Source: Planctomycetota bacterium (GTDB lineage Bacteria > Planctomycetota > UBA1135 > JACQFD01). From it: DNA of 64,000 bases. Positions 17,825-26,942 of the stretch are shown in pieces. The stretch spans positions 140,955 to 204,954 of the forward strand of contig JAEUHX010000087.1 of NCBI GenBank assembly GCA_016792805.1. The letters are read 5' to 3'. How positions within the stretch are numbered: the stretch's first letter is position 1; the number at the start of each line of letters is the position of its first letter. The notes beneath the pieces are model-generated. The model was not told where the DNA came from and did no database searches. It worked only from the letters and a program-made list of their open reading frames with translations. The position numbers were made by a program, and so were the translations under genes.

Positions 17825-18718
17825 ATGCCGCGGGTGTCGAGCCCGCGGCCCTCCCGACGCATCAAGGAACCAGCCAAGCTCGCCGATAGAGCCGGCGTGA
17901 ATGAAAGCCGAGGGTCGCTGGGCGTGGCGATTCGAGCCCGCCAGGCGGCAAAGTCGTTCGAAGGGAAACCGGCCCTCGTGGGGGTCTCGCTCGAGGTCGC
18001 CGATGCGGAAGCCCTCGCGCTACTCGGTGCCGCCGGGGCAGGTAAGTCCACACTCCTTCGCGCGCTCGCAGGACGCATCTTCCTCGATGCGGGAGAGCTC
18101 GAAGTGCTGGGGCACGACCCGATCCGCCAGGATCGCGCGCTCTTCGCCCACGTGGGCTGGGTCCCTTCGCAGGTGGGATTCCCGCCGGGGCTTTCCGTTC
18201 GGGAGCTCGGCCGGTTCTGCCGCGATGTCGGCGGATGCGGCGACGCGCTGCTCTTCGCACAAGTGTGCACTCGGCTTGAGCTCGGGTCGGCGCACTTGGC
18301 CACCCGGCTGCCGAAGAATCAACAATTCTTTCTGTCGCTCGCCCTCGCGCTCGCGAAATCGCCGAAGCTCCTAATGCTCGACATGCCCGAGGCTGGCCTC
18401 GCGGCGGAAGTACGAAGGGAGGCTCTTTTCGTAGCTTCAGAATTCCGCCCGGAGAAATGTACTCTCGTGCTCGCAACAGAAGACGTCCGCGAAGCAGCAG
18501 AGTTCACAAAGCGAATTGTCTGGATGAAGGCCGGTCGCGTGCACGAGAGCGTGAGCGCCGAAGAGAGTGTCTCACCGGAGGGGCTGGCTCATCAGTTGCT
18601 CGAAAAGCTGCCGGCGCCGCTGCCGGCGCAGAATGACGGTGCACTATTGCCGAGTGAGCAGCTCGACGAAGCCTCCTCATTCGTACTCGTGCACAGCGAG
18701 AAAGGCGCTCGGTCATGA
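17825..18718 (+). CDS. ABC transporter ATPase subunit, degenerate
   Basis: 297 residues with an N-terminal ABC ATPase. Walker A is intact (GAAGAGKST, 68-76). The other motifs have drifted: the signature LSGGQ reads LPKNQ (~162-166), the Walker B glutamate is Met (LLMLDMPEA, 182-190) and the switch His is Glu (ATED). The last ~60 residues are a non-homologous tail. ATG 17825 has GGAG upstream; the frame is open further upstream but runs into the dispersed repeat. The stop overlaps the next gene by four bases (ATGA), so the two work together as exporter ATPase and membrane part. Confidence 0.8.
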   Translation: MPRVSSPRPSRRIKEPAKLADRAGVNESRGSLGVAIRARQAAKSFEGKPALVGVSLEVADAEALALLGAAGAGKSTLLRALAGRIFLDAGELEVLGHDPIRQDRALFAHVGWVPSQVGFPPGLSVRELGRFCRDVGGCGDALLFAQVCTRLELGSAHLATRLPKNQQFFLSLALALAKSPKLLMLDMPEAGLAAEVRREALFVASEFRPEKCTLVLATEDVREAAEFTKRIVWMKAGRVHESVSAEESVSPEGLAHQLLEKLPAPLPAQNDGALLPSEQLDEASSFVLVHSEKGARS

Positions 18719-20157
18719 GCGGCGCATGGAACGCGCTCCGCGCCATCGTTGCGTGGGAGTGGAAGCGCCGTCGCCGAGCGGCGGCGACCTGGAGCATTCT
18801 GTGTGCATCGGCGTGGCAGGCCGCACTCGCCCTGCATGCGCCGTGGAGAGACGGGAGCGCTTCGGCCGACGCGGCGTTTCTCACCACGGCGGCGCTCGCC
18901 GCGGTACTCGGCAGCGACGCCTTCGCGCGAGATACGAGAAGCGGGGTCTGGGAGTTTTGTATCGCCCAGGGAGCGCGACCTCTCGGGCTTTTCGGCGCGC
19001 GCTTAGCCGTGGCCCTCGGAGCGGTCGCGGCGCATCTCTGTCTTTTCATAGCCGTCGAGCAGACTCGCCTCTCATTTCTCTATGAGGGCGAAATCTCGCC
19101 GCAGTGGCTCTCCGGAAGCGTGGGGATCCTCGCCGCGAAGCCGCGGGAAGCGCTCCTTCTATATCTTCTCCCTGGGACGGCGATTTTCACGCTGGTGTCG
19201 GCCCTCTCTCTCCGATCGTCGGCGGCGCTCCTCGTGGGCGGGCTTGCGTCGGCGGCGCTGTTCGGAGCCGATCGTTGGCTCGGCGCACCTCAGGATCTAG
19301 CGCCGCTGACCGGAGCCGTGTCCTCGATCTCGCTCGCAGGTCTTGCCGGTGCGCTCCTCGCATTGGCTGCGCTGGCCGCCCACATCCGGCGCCGCGAGCC
19401 CGATCGAGCCGGCCCGAGGCGCGCACTCCTTGCCGGAGCGACCTTGGCCATCGCCATGCGATTTGTGGCAACGGCATCGATCTCGCGCGGCGAGGAAGCT
19501 GGCGGCTCCCAGCCGCTTCGGCTCAGCGTTTCCCCCAATGGAAGATATGTGGCAATCGAAGCGGAAGTCGGCTTCCAAGTGCCGGAGTTCGCCGCGTCGC
19601 TCGCGCAGTCCCTCGGGAGATCCGTATCCAGAGAGGGCGGAGAGACGCGCGTTGCCGTCGCGGAGCTCGATGGCCGCGCACGCTGGGTCACTGACCTTCC
19701 GGCCGCCTTCGCGACTGCGGGCTGCGAGCCGGCTTGGATCACGGAGAAGCTTCTCCTGGTGCGTGGACTCGATCCTTACTCTTCGGATCCGCTCTGCTCG
19801 CCGCAATGCGAGTATCTGTATGATGCAGGCCGGGCGCGCATCCTGCCGGCGCCGCCGGTTCGAGTGGCGGCGCCCAGTGCCACAAAAACTGCCGCGCTCT
19901 GGATTCGCGAGGGTGATCGTTTCTGTGAAGTCCAAGCCGTCGCCGGAACCGAACTCGTCCGAGAATCGCACCGCACTTCGAGCAGCGCAGAACCAGGTTC
20001 TCCGACTCCGCCTGAAGCGCAGGATCTCGGCGCCCTCGAGGGGGAGACTCGTCTCCGTTTCGTGCCGAAAGAAGGGCTCTACGCGGTCGGTCCCGACGGG
20101 AAGCTGAGGCGGCTTTGGCCGCCGCTCGCGATGATCCGCGAAGCGCAGGGTCTCTGA
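18715..20157 (+). CDS. ABC-2-like membrane protein with extracytoplasmic domain
   Basis: 480 residues. The N-terminal half carries about six membrane segments (for example near 27-40, 55-68, 100-115, 140-165, 170-185 and 205-225). A seventh near 240-252 leads into a C-terminal domain of ~220 residues whose LRLSVSPNGRYVAIEAEV and ARWVTDL blocks suggest beta-propeller-like strands. The layout fits an ABC-2 permease fused to a sensing domain. It overlaps the ATPase gene. Substrate unknown. Confidence 0.7.
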   Translation: MSGAWNALRAIVAWEWKRRRRAAATWSILCASAWQAALALHAPWRDGSASADAAFLTTAALAAVLGSDAFARDTRSGVWEFCIAQGARPLGLFGARLAVALGAVAAHLCLFIAVEQTRLSFLYEGEISPQWLSGSVGILAAKPREALLLYLLPGTAIFTLVSALSLRSSAALLVGGLASAALFGADRWLGAPQDLAPLTGAVSSISLAGLAGALLALAALAAHIRRREPDRAGPRRALLAGATLAIAMRFVATASISRGEEAGGSQPLRLSVSPNGRYVAIEAEVGFQVPEFAASLAQSLGRSVSREGGETRVAVAELDGRARWVTDLPAAFATAGCEPAWITEKLLLVRGLDPYSSDPLCSPQCEYLYDAGRARILPAPPVRVAAPSATKTAALWIREGDRFCEVQAVAGTELVRESHRTSSSAEPGSPTPPEAQDLGALEGETRLRFVPKEGLYAVGPDGKLRRLWPPLAMIREAQGL

Positions 20158-20184
20158 CCGCGCCCGATCCTGCGCGGTGCCGCG

Positions 20185-21687
20185 CTAACCGAAATCCAAT
20201 AAATCGCGCAGGCGATTCAGATGGAGCGGCGAACGCAGTTTTGCGAGCGCCTCCTCCTGGATCTGTCGCACCCGCTCCCTCGAGAGATTGAGGACTTCGC
20301 CAACTTCCTCGAGGGTGCGCGGAAATGTTGCATCGAGCCCGAAGCGAAGACTCAGTATCTTTCGCTCCCGCTCCGACAGCGCGAGCAGCGCCTTCTCGAC
20401 CTCTCCTCGAACGTTGCGCCGGTCGATTCGTTCCGGCTTGAAATCCGCTCTCGGGTCGGCGATCGAGACCGCCTTCTCGCGGTCGCCCGTCACGCTGTCG
20501 AGTGAAACCGTCGAGCGCGAAAACTCCGCAAGAATACGGATCGTGCTCTCCGGAACGCCCGACATCTGTGAGAGCTTCTGCACGTCGATCTCACGGAAAT
20601 CGCGGTCGCCGGCGTGCCGCATGATCTTGGCGGCGGCTTTTTGAAGGTAAACCGGCAGCCGTACCGTCCGCAGATGATTGTACATCGTGCGAAGGAAGGC
20701 CTGGTTCACCCACCACCGCGCATACGTGGAGAATCGGAACCCGCGCTCCGGCTCAAAGTCTTCGACAGCCCGCATCAGCGCGGCCGAGCCCTCCTGGACG
20801 AGATCCGCCGTATCGATGCCGCGATCGCGATAGCGCCTCACCATCCCGAGGACGAGATACAGATAGCGAACAACGAAGGAATTGCGCGCCTCGTGATAAG
20901 TGCAGCAGCGGGAGTGCACGACCTGCATTCCGCATAGCGACGCGAATCGAATACAGGGCGCCTGATCATCGGAGAGGCAGTGCTCACCGTTGGCGCTGCG
21001 CTCGCTCGGTCGGAGCGCCACGCAGGGCGCATTCTTAAGAAAGTCGTCGACCGCTCCCTTCGGATAATTAAACTGTTGGAGCGTTCGATCGAGACGATGC
21101 CGGGCAAAGACGACTCGGCGGAAAAGCCGCCGCTCCTCATCGCGAGTCGGCCGAGGACGCCGCTGCGCTTCGTGGAAGAGAAGCGCCAAGGGATCGGAGC
21201 TATCACCGCCGCGATCCCATGCCGAACTCTTCGCGGCGAGCTTTCGATACTTGGGATCCTCGGGAGGCTCCTCCGCCCCGAGCGCCAGCTCGACGCCTTC
21301 GGCGTTGAGCTTGTCGACCAGTGCATTCAGCTGTTCCGGATTGTTATCTCCGATGCGCGCAAGCTCCGCATCGAGCCGCTGAAGAGTCCAGAGGTGAAGC
21401 CCACCACAATCGCCGCGCTCCAGGACCGTGCGCACGCCCGATTCGGATTGCTCAGGCTGCCGCATCTCCTCTCTCGGCGCCCGCTTCTTCGCGCGCTCCC
21501 CCGCCACTTTCTTGGACGGAGCATCCGTCCTGGCGGCCGCTTTCGCAGTTCGCGTTACAGCGCGCGCTCTCGCGGCGCCCCGCGGTGTCGGAGCACCGTC
21601 GGAGTCGTTGGCGAGTCGCGAGGACTGCGAGCGGGATGCCACAGGGGAGCTTCCGTGAGGTGCTTGAATGCCGCACTGGCGGCGCAT
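20185..21687 (-). CDS. RNA polymerase sigma-70 family factor (RpoD-like)
   Basis: 500 residues. Region 2 spans about 264-335 (DTADLVQEGSAALMRAVEDF, RGFRFSTYARWWVNQA), region 3 about 340-410 and region 4 ends with SRERVRQIQEEALAKLRSPL, so it is a primary-type sigma. The first ~90 residues are a basic low-complexity extension. Between regions 1.2 and 2 there is a cysteine-rich insert with Cys 222, 237, 245, 252, 261 and 262. The start ATG lacks a visible Shine-Dalgarno. It is not certain to be the main sigma of the cell. Confidence 0.85.
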   Translation of the reverse strand: MRRQCGIQAPHGSSPVASRSQSSRLANDSDGAPTPRGAARARAVTRTAKAAARTDAPSKKVAGERAKKRAPREEMRQPEQSESGVRTVLERGDCGGLHLWTLQRLDAELARIGDNNPEQLNALVDKLNAEGVELALGAEEPPEDPKYRKLAAKSSAWDRGGDSSDPLALLFHEAQRRPRPTRDEERRLFRRVVFARHRLDRTLQQFNYPKGAVDDFLKNAPCVALRPSERSANGEHCLSDDQAPCIRFASLCGMQVVHSRCCTYHEARNSFVVRYLYLVLGMVRRYRDRGIDTADLVQEGSAALMRAVEDFEPERGFRFSTYARWWVNQAFLRTMYNHLRTVRLPVYLQKAAAKIMRHAGDRDFREIDVQKLSQMSGVPESTIRILAEFSRSTVSLDSVTGDREKAVSIADPRADFKPERIDRRNVRGEVEKALLALSERERKILSLRFGLDATFPRTLEEVGEVLNLSRERVRQIQEEALAKLRSPLHLNRLRDLLDFG

Positions 21688-21780
21688 TCAGGTTAGCCGA
21701 CGGCTTTCGATCCGCACCGGGATTCCGAGAATTCGCAACGGGCGCGGGATTCGAGGGCGGCGGACTACACTCGCGCCGAC

Positions 21781-22641
21781 ATGGCCACACGCCGAACCCC
21801 GCCCGCGGGATCCCCCGGAGCCACTCCCAAGGCCGCGGGAGCCCAGGCCGCTGCCATCGCCGACGCTCTCCTTCGAGAGTACGGCGACGCCCGCTGCGCA
21901 CTGCTCCATCGCACTCCGTTCGAGCTGCTGGTCGCGACGATCCTCTCGGCGCAGTGCACCGATGAACGGGTCAATCAGGTCACTCCCACGCTCTTCGCAG
22001 CCATGCCGACCCCGCAGGCCGTCGTGGAGAGCCGCCCCGGTGACCTCGAAGCCATCATCCGCTCCACCGGCTTCTTCAACGCAAAAGCCAAGAATATCCG
22101 CGGCGCGTGCGCGCTGCTGGTCGAGAGGTTCGGGGGACGAGTGCCTCGCACGATGGAAGAACTCTTGATGCTCCCAGGCGTCGCTCGGAAAACGGCGAAC
22201 GTCGTCCTCGGGACGGGGTTCGGCATCCGCTCCGGATTTGTGGTCGATACACATATCCATCGCCTCTCGCGACGCCTCGGGCTGACGGAGCACGACGATC
22301 CCGAGAAGGTGGAGCAGGATCTGTGCAGATTGCTCCCCGACCACGACTGGATCCAGCTCGGACACTCGCTGATCTCCCATGGCCGTCGCATCTGCACAGC
22401 TCGCGCGCCCGATTGCGAGCGGTGCCCGATCGCGAGCCTGTGCATCTCGCGCGGGCTCGCGCCCGACGCTTGGAAACGCAAAGATACTAAACGCGGGGCT
22501 TCGCGCGCGGCGCGGACTCGACCGGCTTCGATCGCTTCAAAGCCTCGGCATGCTCGAGGTCGAATGGCGCAAGGTCCCGGGCCCAGCGATACCCGCGATG
22601 GACAGTCCCGCAGCGGTAGCAGCCGGCGGCGTCGGGGGTAG
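21781..22641 (+). CDS. nth: endonuclease III
   Basis: DNA glycosylase/AP lyase for oxidised pyrimidines. The helix-hairpin-helix is LPGVARKTANVVL (131-143) with catalytic Lys137. Asp156 lies in VVDTH, and the [4Fe-4S] loop is C205-x6-C212-x2-C215-x5-C221. The core ends near residue 230; the remaining ~55 residues are basic low complexity and read antisense through the end of the next gene, so the true stop may differ. Confidence 0.93.
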   Translation: MATRRTPPAGSPGATPKAAGAQAAAIADALLREYGDARCALLHRTPFELLVATILSAQCTDERVNQVTPTLFAAMPTPQAVVESRPGDLEAIIRSTGFFNAKAKNIRGACALLVERFGGRVPRTMEELLMLPGVARKTANVVLGTGFGIRSGFVVDTHIHRLSRRLGLTEHDDPEKVEQDLCRLLPDHDWIQLGHSLISHGRRICTARAPDCERCPIASLCISRGLAPDAWKRKDTKRGASRAARTRPASIASKPRHARGRMAQGPGPSDTRDGQSRSGSSRRRRG

Positions 22642-22999
22642 TCACAAAAAGAACGCCGTCGATCGCGGCCGCGAGGAACAGCGGCACATAGATCGCCCAG
22701 CGCGGCACCGACTCGACTCCCGCGAGCACGAGAGTGGCAATCGCCGCGAGCGCTACGACGCCGATTCCCGCCCACTTCGGAAACGACTTTCGCTTGTAAA
22801 TCTCTGGCGAGCCGCACGCGGCGCACGCCACGAGCCTGTGCTCCGCATCGAAGGCGGCCGATCGCCCTTCCATCTGGGCTCCGCAGGCCTCACAACTGAG
22901 GAGCGGACGCGCGGTCTCCGCCGTGAATGTCCACGGCTCAAACGGAACGCGCTTCGTTTTCTTACAGCTCGCGCAGGCAACCTGGACGGACGGGGGCAT
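22487..22999 (-). CDS. zinc-ribbon membrane protein, function unknown
   Basis: 170 residues. It has CxxC knuckles at about 9-12 (CASC), 36-39 (CEAC) and 59-62 (CAAC), two membrane helices (about 75-93 and 99-119) and another CxxC (CYRC) beyond them. A Pro/Lys tail follows. The pattern of zinc ribbons around paired helices supports a real gene. Its 3' end overlaps nth antisense by ~155 bases. Confidence 0.65.
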   Translation of the reverse strand: MPPSVQVACASCKKTKRVPFEPWTFTAETARPLLSCEACGAQMEGRSAAFDAEHRLVACAACGSPEIYKRKSFPKWAGIGVVALAAIATLVLAGVESVPRWAIYVPLFLAAAIDGVLFVTTPDAAGCYRCGTVHRGYRWARDLAPFDLEHAEALKRSKPVESAPRAKPRV

Positions 23000-23035
23000 G
23001 GGTGAATCGAAGCGGCACGCGGCCGCCCAAAATGC

Positions 23036-23938
23036 TCACAATGGAAGCCCCGCGGCCTGTCCGCGGAGCGACATCGCAACGGCTTCGCCGATCAGCACGA
23101 GCACCGTCGAAGCATACAGAATCCCCGTCGCTGAGCGGGTGTTTTGGTAGCGCAGGGAACTCGAGACCATCAGCGCGAAGACAAAAGGCACAAAAAGTCC
23201 GACGGCAGCCCGCGTGAAAAGACCAAACATTCCACCCATGGAGCCGAGCGCGCGCTGCAGCGGCTCGAAGGTTCCACCGATGAGAAGCAGCGTGGCCCCG
23301 AGAAGAGCCGCCTTGCCGACGAGAATGGCAATCGTGAGCCGATGGACGCGCGCGAGATGGGAGATCTTCAGATTGGGATAGGTGAGATAGGCATGGCCAA
23401 GCGCCATGGCGACGCCGATGCCTCCGACGAGAAGCCCCGAGCCGAGAGCCGAAAGAGTGGCAAGGGAAGCAACGAGCCATCCGTACTGAAAGAGTTCGGC
23501 TGTACCGAGAATCACTGCGAGTCCGGAACCGATGACCGCGGCACCGAGCGCAAGCCAGCGGAACGTTCCTTTCGTCGGAAGCGCGAAGCAGGGCAGCGCA
23601 GCGACGGTGACCGCGGCGCAGCACGCCACCGGGATGGAGAGCGCGCCCGCCGCGGAAAGGAGCCACGTGCCGAGCAGAATCGGGACCGACGCGTGGGCCG
23701 CCAGCAGCCGGTAGAACGGCGGACCCACCGGCGCCGGTGGAACGAACGCGAGCGCCGCCAGCGTCCCTGCGCCGAACTCGAAGCAGAATCGGCCACCCAG
23801 CAGCACCCAGGAGGCGTTCTGGATGGGGGCGGATGCGGGATCGAGTGGCACGCAGGGAAACCCGGGGGCACATGCCCCCGTTTCCTCGCAAGCTAGCGCC
23901 TCCGTCCGGGTGCGAGAAGCCGCCAGAGCTTCCAGCAT
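23036..23938 (-). CDS. polytopic membrane protein, function unknown
   Basis: About 300 residues with roughly seven or eight membrane helices from residue ~45 on. A block ALGHAYLTYPNLKISHLARV recalls uncharacterised membrane proteins with a GHxYLxxPxL motif. The N-terminal 40 residues, with several Cys, are soluble. The frame is open far upstream without homology, so the start (ATG 23938) is uncertain. It is divergent from the ECF sigma gene. Confidence 0.6.
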   Translation of the reverse strand: MLEALAASRTRTEALACEETGACAPGFPCVPLDPASAPIQNASWVLLGGRFCFEFGAGTLAALAFVPPAPVGPPFYRLLAAHASVPILLGTWLLSAAGALSIPVACCAAVTVAALPCFALPTKGTFRWLALGAAVIGSGLAVILGTAELFQYGWLVASLATLSALGSGLLVGGIGVAMALGHAYLTYPNLKISHLARVHRLTIAILVGKAALLGATLLLIGGTFEPLQRALGSMGGMFGLFTRAAVGLFVPFVFALMVSSSLRYQNTRSATGILYASTVLVLIGEAVAMSLRGQAAGLPL

Positions 23939-24004
23939 CGGCCCGAGGGCATCCGAAAGAACTCGAGCCGAGTCCCTCTTGGCCGGAGTACGTTCGAGGT
24001 CGTT

Positions 24005-24673
24005 GTGAGCCCACAAGCAGTCCCTGGTGCCGCGGATTCGACCGGACTGGCGAACACGGGCGCGTCGAGCGCGCCGCCGCCGCGAGAGCGCGAGCTTGTG
24101 CGCGCGGCGTGCGCCGGCGACCGCAAGGCGTTCGAGGCGCTCTTCGACCTTGCGCTGCCGCGGGTGCGCACGATGGCGGTTTTCGGCCTGGGAGCCCGCA
24201 TGCGCTCGCGTCTGGAGATCGATGACGCCGTGCAGGAGATCTTTGCCGAAGCGCTGAAGCGATTCCCACAATTCAATCCCGAGGGCGACGGCTCGTTCTT
24301 CGGCTGGCTGCGTGAGATTGCACGTCACCGAATCCTGGGATTGGCAGACCGGGAACTCGGACGCGCCAAGCGCGATCCGCGCCGCGAGGCGCGAGCCGCG
24401 GGCACGGCGAGCGGCTCCGGATACCTCCCTGCTGACACCATCACGTCGCCGACGGGAGCCGTCGTCCGCGCCGAGGCGCTGGAGACGCTGCACCGCGCAC
24501 TCGAACGGCTGAGCGACGAGCACCGGCGCGTTGTTCTGTTGCGTTGCATTGAGGAGCGCTCGACTGCCGAGACGGCCGCACTGCTCGGCCGCACGGAGAA
24601 CGCAACGGCTGTTTTGTTGTATCGTGCGCTCGGAAAGCTCAAAGAAGCTTTCGCCGCGGAGGAGTCGCCGTGA
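24005..24673 (+). CDS. ECF-family RNA polymerase sigma factor
   Basis: 222 residues. Sigma region 2 is at about 30-100 (DDAVQEIFAEALKRFPQF, SFFGWLREIARHRILG) and region 4 at about 160-215 (LSDEHRRVVLLRCIEERSTA, TENATAVLLYRALGKL). The GTG start has GAGG upstream. The stop overlaps the next start (GTGA). Sigma and kinase pairs of this layout are typical of planctomycetes, and the kinase may control sigma activity. Confidence 0.9.
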   Translation: MSPQAVPGAADSTGLANTGASSAPPPRERELVRAACAGDRKAFEALFDLALPRVRTMAVFGLGARMRSRLEIDDAVQEIFAEALKRFPQFNPEGDGSFFGWLREIARHRILGLADRELGRAKRDPRREARAAGTASGSGYLPADTITSPTGAVVRAEALETLHRALERLSDEHRRVVLLRCIEERSTAETAALLGRTENATAVLLYRALGKLKEAFAAEESP

Positions 24674-26202
24674 CGGGACCGCAAACGCCCGAGGAACCCG
24701 ACCCCGCCGAGGCCGGCGCCGAGGAGACACACCTTGCTGCGGAGCTCGAGGGGAACCTGGGCGAAGGCGCCCTGCAGCTCGCTGCCGCCGGTGCGCTCGC
24801 TGCCCCGATCGAAGCCCTCGCGCAGCTTCGCGCCGCGCTGAAGCCTCGGCCGGCGATCGCGCTGCCGGAGGTGCCCGGATTCTCCTTTCGCGGCGAGATG
24901 GGGCGCGGCGGCATGGGCGTCGTCGTCCGCGCATTTGATGCAGCGCTCCAGCGAGAAGTGGCTGTCAAGTTTCTGAACGAGACGCTGGCGGAGAACGGTG
25001 AGGCCAGAGACCGGTTCGTGAGGGAAGCCCGCACGCTGGCAAAGCTTCGCCATCCGAATCTCCTCTCGGTCCATTCCGCGGGTGAGGTCGACGGGAGACC
25101 TTACTTTACGATGGAACTCGTCGAGGGAATGGCCCTCGACAAGGCGATCGAGAAATGTAAGAAACGAGAAGGCGGCCCCATTCCGGTCGAGGCCGGGGAG
25201 CGCGCTCGAACTGCAGCGCGCCTCTTCGCCGAGGCGGCGGAAGCGCTGGCCACGGTGCATCGCGCTGGGCTGCTCCACCGCGATGTGAAACCGGCGAACT
25301 TACTCATCGCCGCCGACGGGACGGTGCGCCTCGCCGACTTCGGGATCGCCCTCGATCGCCGTCAGTTCCAGGAAGCCTACGACGCGGGGACGCTGAGATA
25401 TGTAGCACCGGAGCGGCTCGAAGGATTGGAAGCTCCGGCATCGGATGTGTACTCATTGGGAATCTCACTTCTCGAGTCCATGCTGCTCCGCCCCGTCTTT
25501 CGCGGAAAGTCGACGGCCGAGCTGAGGACCGCGATCGCCGGCGGCATTCCCGCGCTGGAGCCCGCCGAGATTCGTGGTATTCCGACGGAACTGCTCGCCC
25601 TCGCCCGGCGCGCCTGCGCGAGGAACGTCGCAGATCGATTCGCCGATGCTGCGGAGCTCGCACGCGAACTCCGCAGCTTCCTGGATCGCAAATGGTACAT
25701 GCGCCCGCCCGGCCTGGCGCTCGGCGCCGTGGCCGTTGTTTTTGTGGGCATCGGAATCGGCGCTCTCGCGGGAGCGTTTCGCGGCGAGCGCGACCCGCAG
25801 CCCGAGGGACCCGCTCCGCTCCTGGGGAGGCCGGGCCCTCGGCTCGGGCCGGGTTCGAACCGGGGGCCGCGCGAGGATCTCGGGCCTTCGGGGCCGTATC
25901 GCCCACCTGGGCCGCAGGCCGGACCGGGGGGCGATCTCCGGCGCCTGCGCGAGGCCATGCGGTCCCGTAACCTCACAGAGTTCGAACGCATCGCAGAACG
26001 CTACGAATCGGCAGCCGACGGCCCGCCGGAGCATTTCCTTGTCATGGCGTGGATCGCACAATTACGCGGCGAAGGAAAGCGCGCTGCAGCCGAGCTCGGA
26101 AAGCTTCGCGTCGAGGATCTGCCGCCTCCCCTTCGGCTCGAGGCCGCGGCGCTCCGCGCCGAGATCGACGGGCTTCCTCCTCCTCGACCACGACCCCGAT
26201 GA
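24670..26202 (+). CDS. membrane serine/threonine protein kinase (Hanks type)
   Basis: 510 residues. The kinase domain spans about 70-340: glycine loop GRGGMG (78-83), Lys100 in VAVKFL, catalytic loop HRDVKPAN (~204-211), DFG near 223 and APE-like VAPERL. One membrane helix lies at about 352-371 (VAVVFVGIGIGALAGAF). A Pro/Gly-rich linker and a short helical C-terminal domain follow, the latter probably periplasmic. It is coupled to the ECF sigma upstream and the SDR downstream through four-base overlaps, so all three form an operon. Confidence 0.93.
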   Translation: MTGPQTPEEPDPAEAGAEETHLAAELEGNLGEGALQLAAAGALAAPIEALAQLRAALKPRPAIALPEVPGFSFRGEMGRGGMGVVVRAFDAALQREVAVKFLNETLAENGEARDRFVREARTLAKLRHPNLLSVHSAGEVDGRPYFTMELVEGMALDKAIEKCKKREGGPIPVEAGERARTAARLFAEAAEALATVHRAGLLHRDVKPANLLIAADGTVRLADFGIALDRRQFQEAYDAGTLRYVAPERLEGLEAPASDVYSLGISLLESMLLRPVFRGKSTAELRTAIAGGIPALEPAEIRGIPTELLALARRACARNVADRFADAAELARELRSFLDRKWYMRPPGLALGAVAVVFVGIGIGALAGAFRGERDPQPEGPAPLLGRPGPRLGPGSNRGPREDLGPSGPYRPPGPQAGPGGDLRRLREAMRSRNLTEFERIAERYESAADGPPEHFLVMAWIAQLRGEGKRAAAELGKLRVEDLPPPLRLEAAALRAEIDGLPPPRPRPR

Positions 26203-26918
26203 CTCGAACCGCACCTCGCATGGTGATTACGGGCGCGAGCCGCGGAATCGGGCGCGCCATCGCGCTCGAGTTCGCGCGGCACGGCGCCAGAATTGTGATC
26301 TGCGCACGCCGGCAGGCACCCCTTGAAGAAGTGACACAAGAGATTCAGCGCGCTGGCGGCGAAGCCGTGCCGGTGGTCTCCGACGTCTCGACGGACCATG
26401 GGGCGCGGCTTCTCGCCATCGCCGTCGAGCGCAACTTCGAAGGCGAGCTCGATGTTTTAGTAAACAACGCGGGGCACTTTCGCGCGGTGCCGATGCTGGA
26501 GACGAGCCTCGAGAGCGACTTCCACGCGCTGCTCGCGGCAAACCTCACAGCTGTCGTGCTTCCGACGCTGCGCCTTCTTCCGTCGCTGCTGCGCTCGCCG
26601 CGCCCGCACGTTCTCAACATACTCTCGATCGCCGCACTGCGCGGCTTCCCCTGGAACACGGGCTACGGCTCGGCCAAGTGGGGCGCCCGCGGATTCACAG
26701 AAGTGCTTCGCGCGGAATTCGGCGATCGAGTCCGCGTGACGGGGATCTATCCGGGGGCTGTGGATACCGACGCTTGGGTCGGGGCGCCATTCCCCCACGA
26801 TCGCAAAAAAATGCTGCGCCCCGAGCAGGTCGCAGCCGCAGTGGCGCAGGCCTGGGAGGCCAAGTCCGCGCCGGAGAGCGTCGTGCTGGAGACGCCCCCC
26901 GGAGCCGTGGGCGGCTGA
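26199..26918 (+). CDS. short-chain dehydrogenase/reductase
   Basis: 239 residues with a Rossmann fold. It has the cofactor motif TGASRGIG (~11-18), LVNNAG, the catalytic serine strand (LNILSIAALRG) and the catalytic YGSAK (Y-x3-K). The substrate cannot be told. ATG 26199 overlaps the kinase stop (ATGA); an upstream open frame would lie inside the kinase gene. Confidence 0.9.
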   Translation: MTRTAPRMVITGASRGIGRAIALEFARHGARIVICARRQAPLEEVTQEIQRAGGEAVPVVSDVSTDHGARLLAIAVERNFEGELDVLVNNAGHFRAVPMLETSLESDFHALLAANLTAVVLPTLRLLPSLLRSPRPHVLNILSIAALRGFPWNTGYGSAKWGARGFTEVLRAEFGDRVRVTGIYPGAVDTDAWVGAPFPHDRKKMLRPEQVAAAVAQAWEAKSAPESVVLETPPGAVGG

Positions 26919-26942
26919 TCGACGCCCTCGGCGCGAAACTCA

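Noticed and set aside
25845..25880. A tRNA-like T-loop motif (GGTTCGAACC)
   Set aside because: It lies inside the linker of the kinase gene, and no acceptor or anticodon stem can be built around it.
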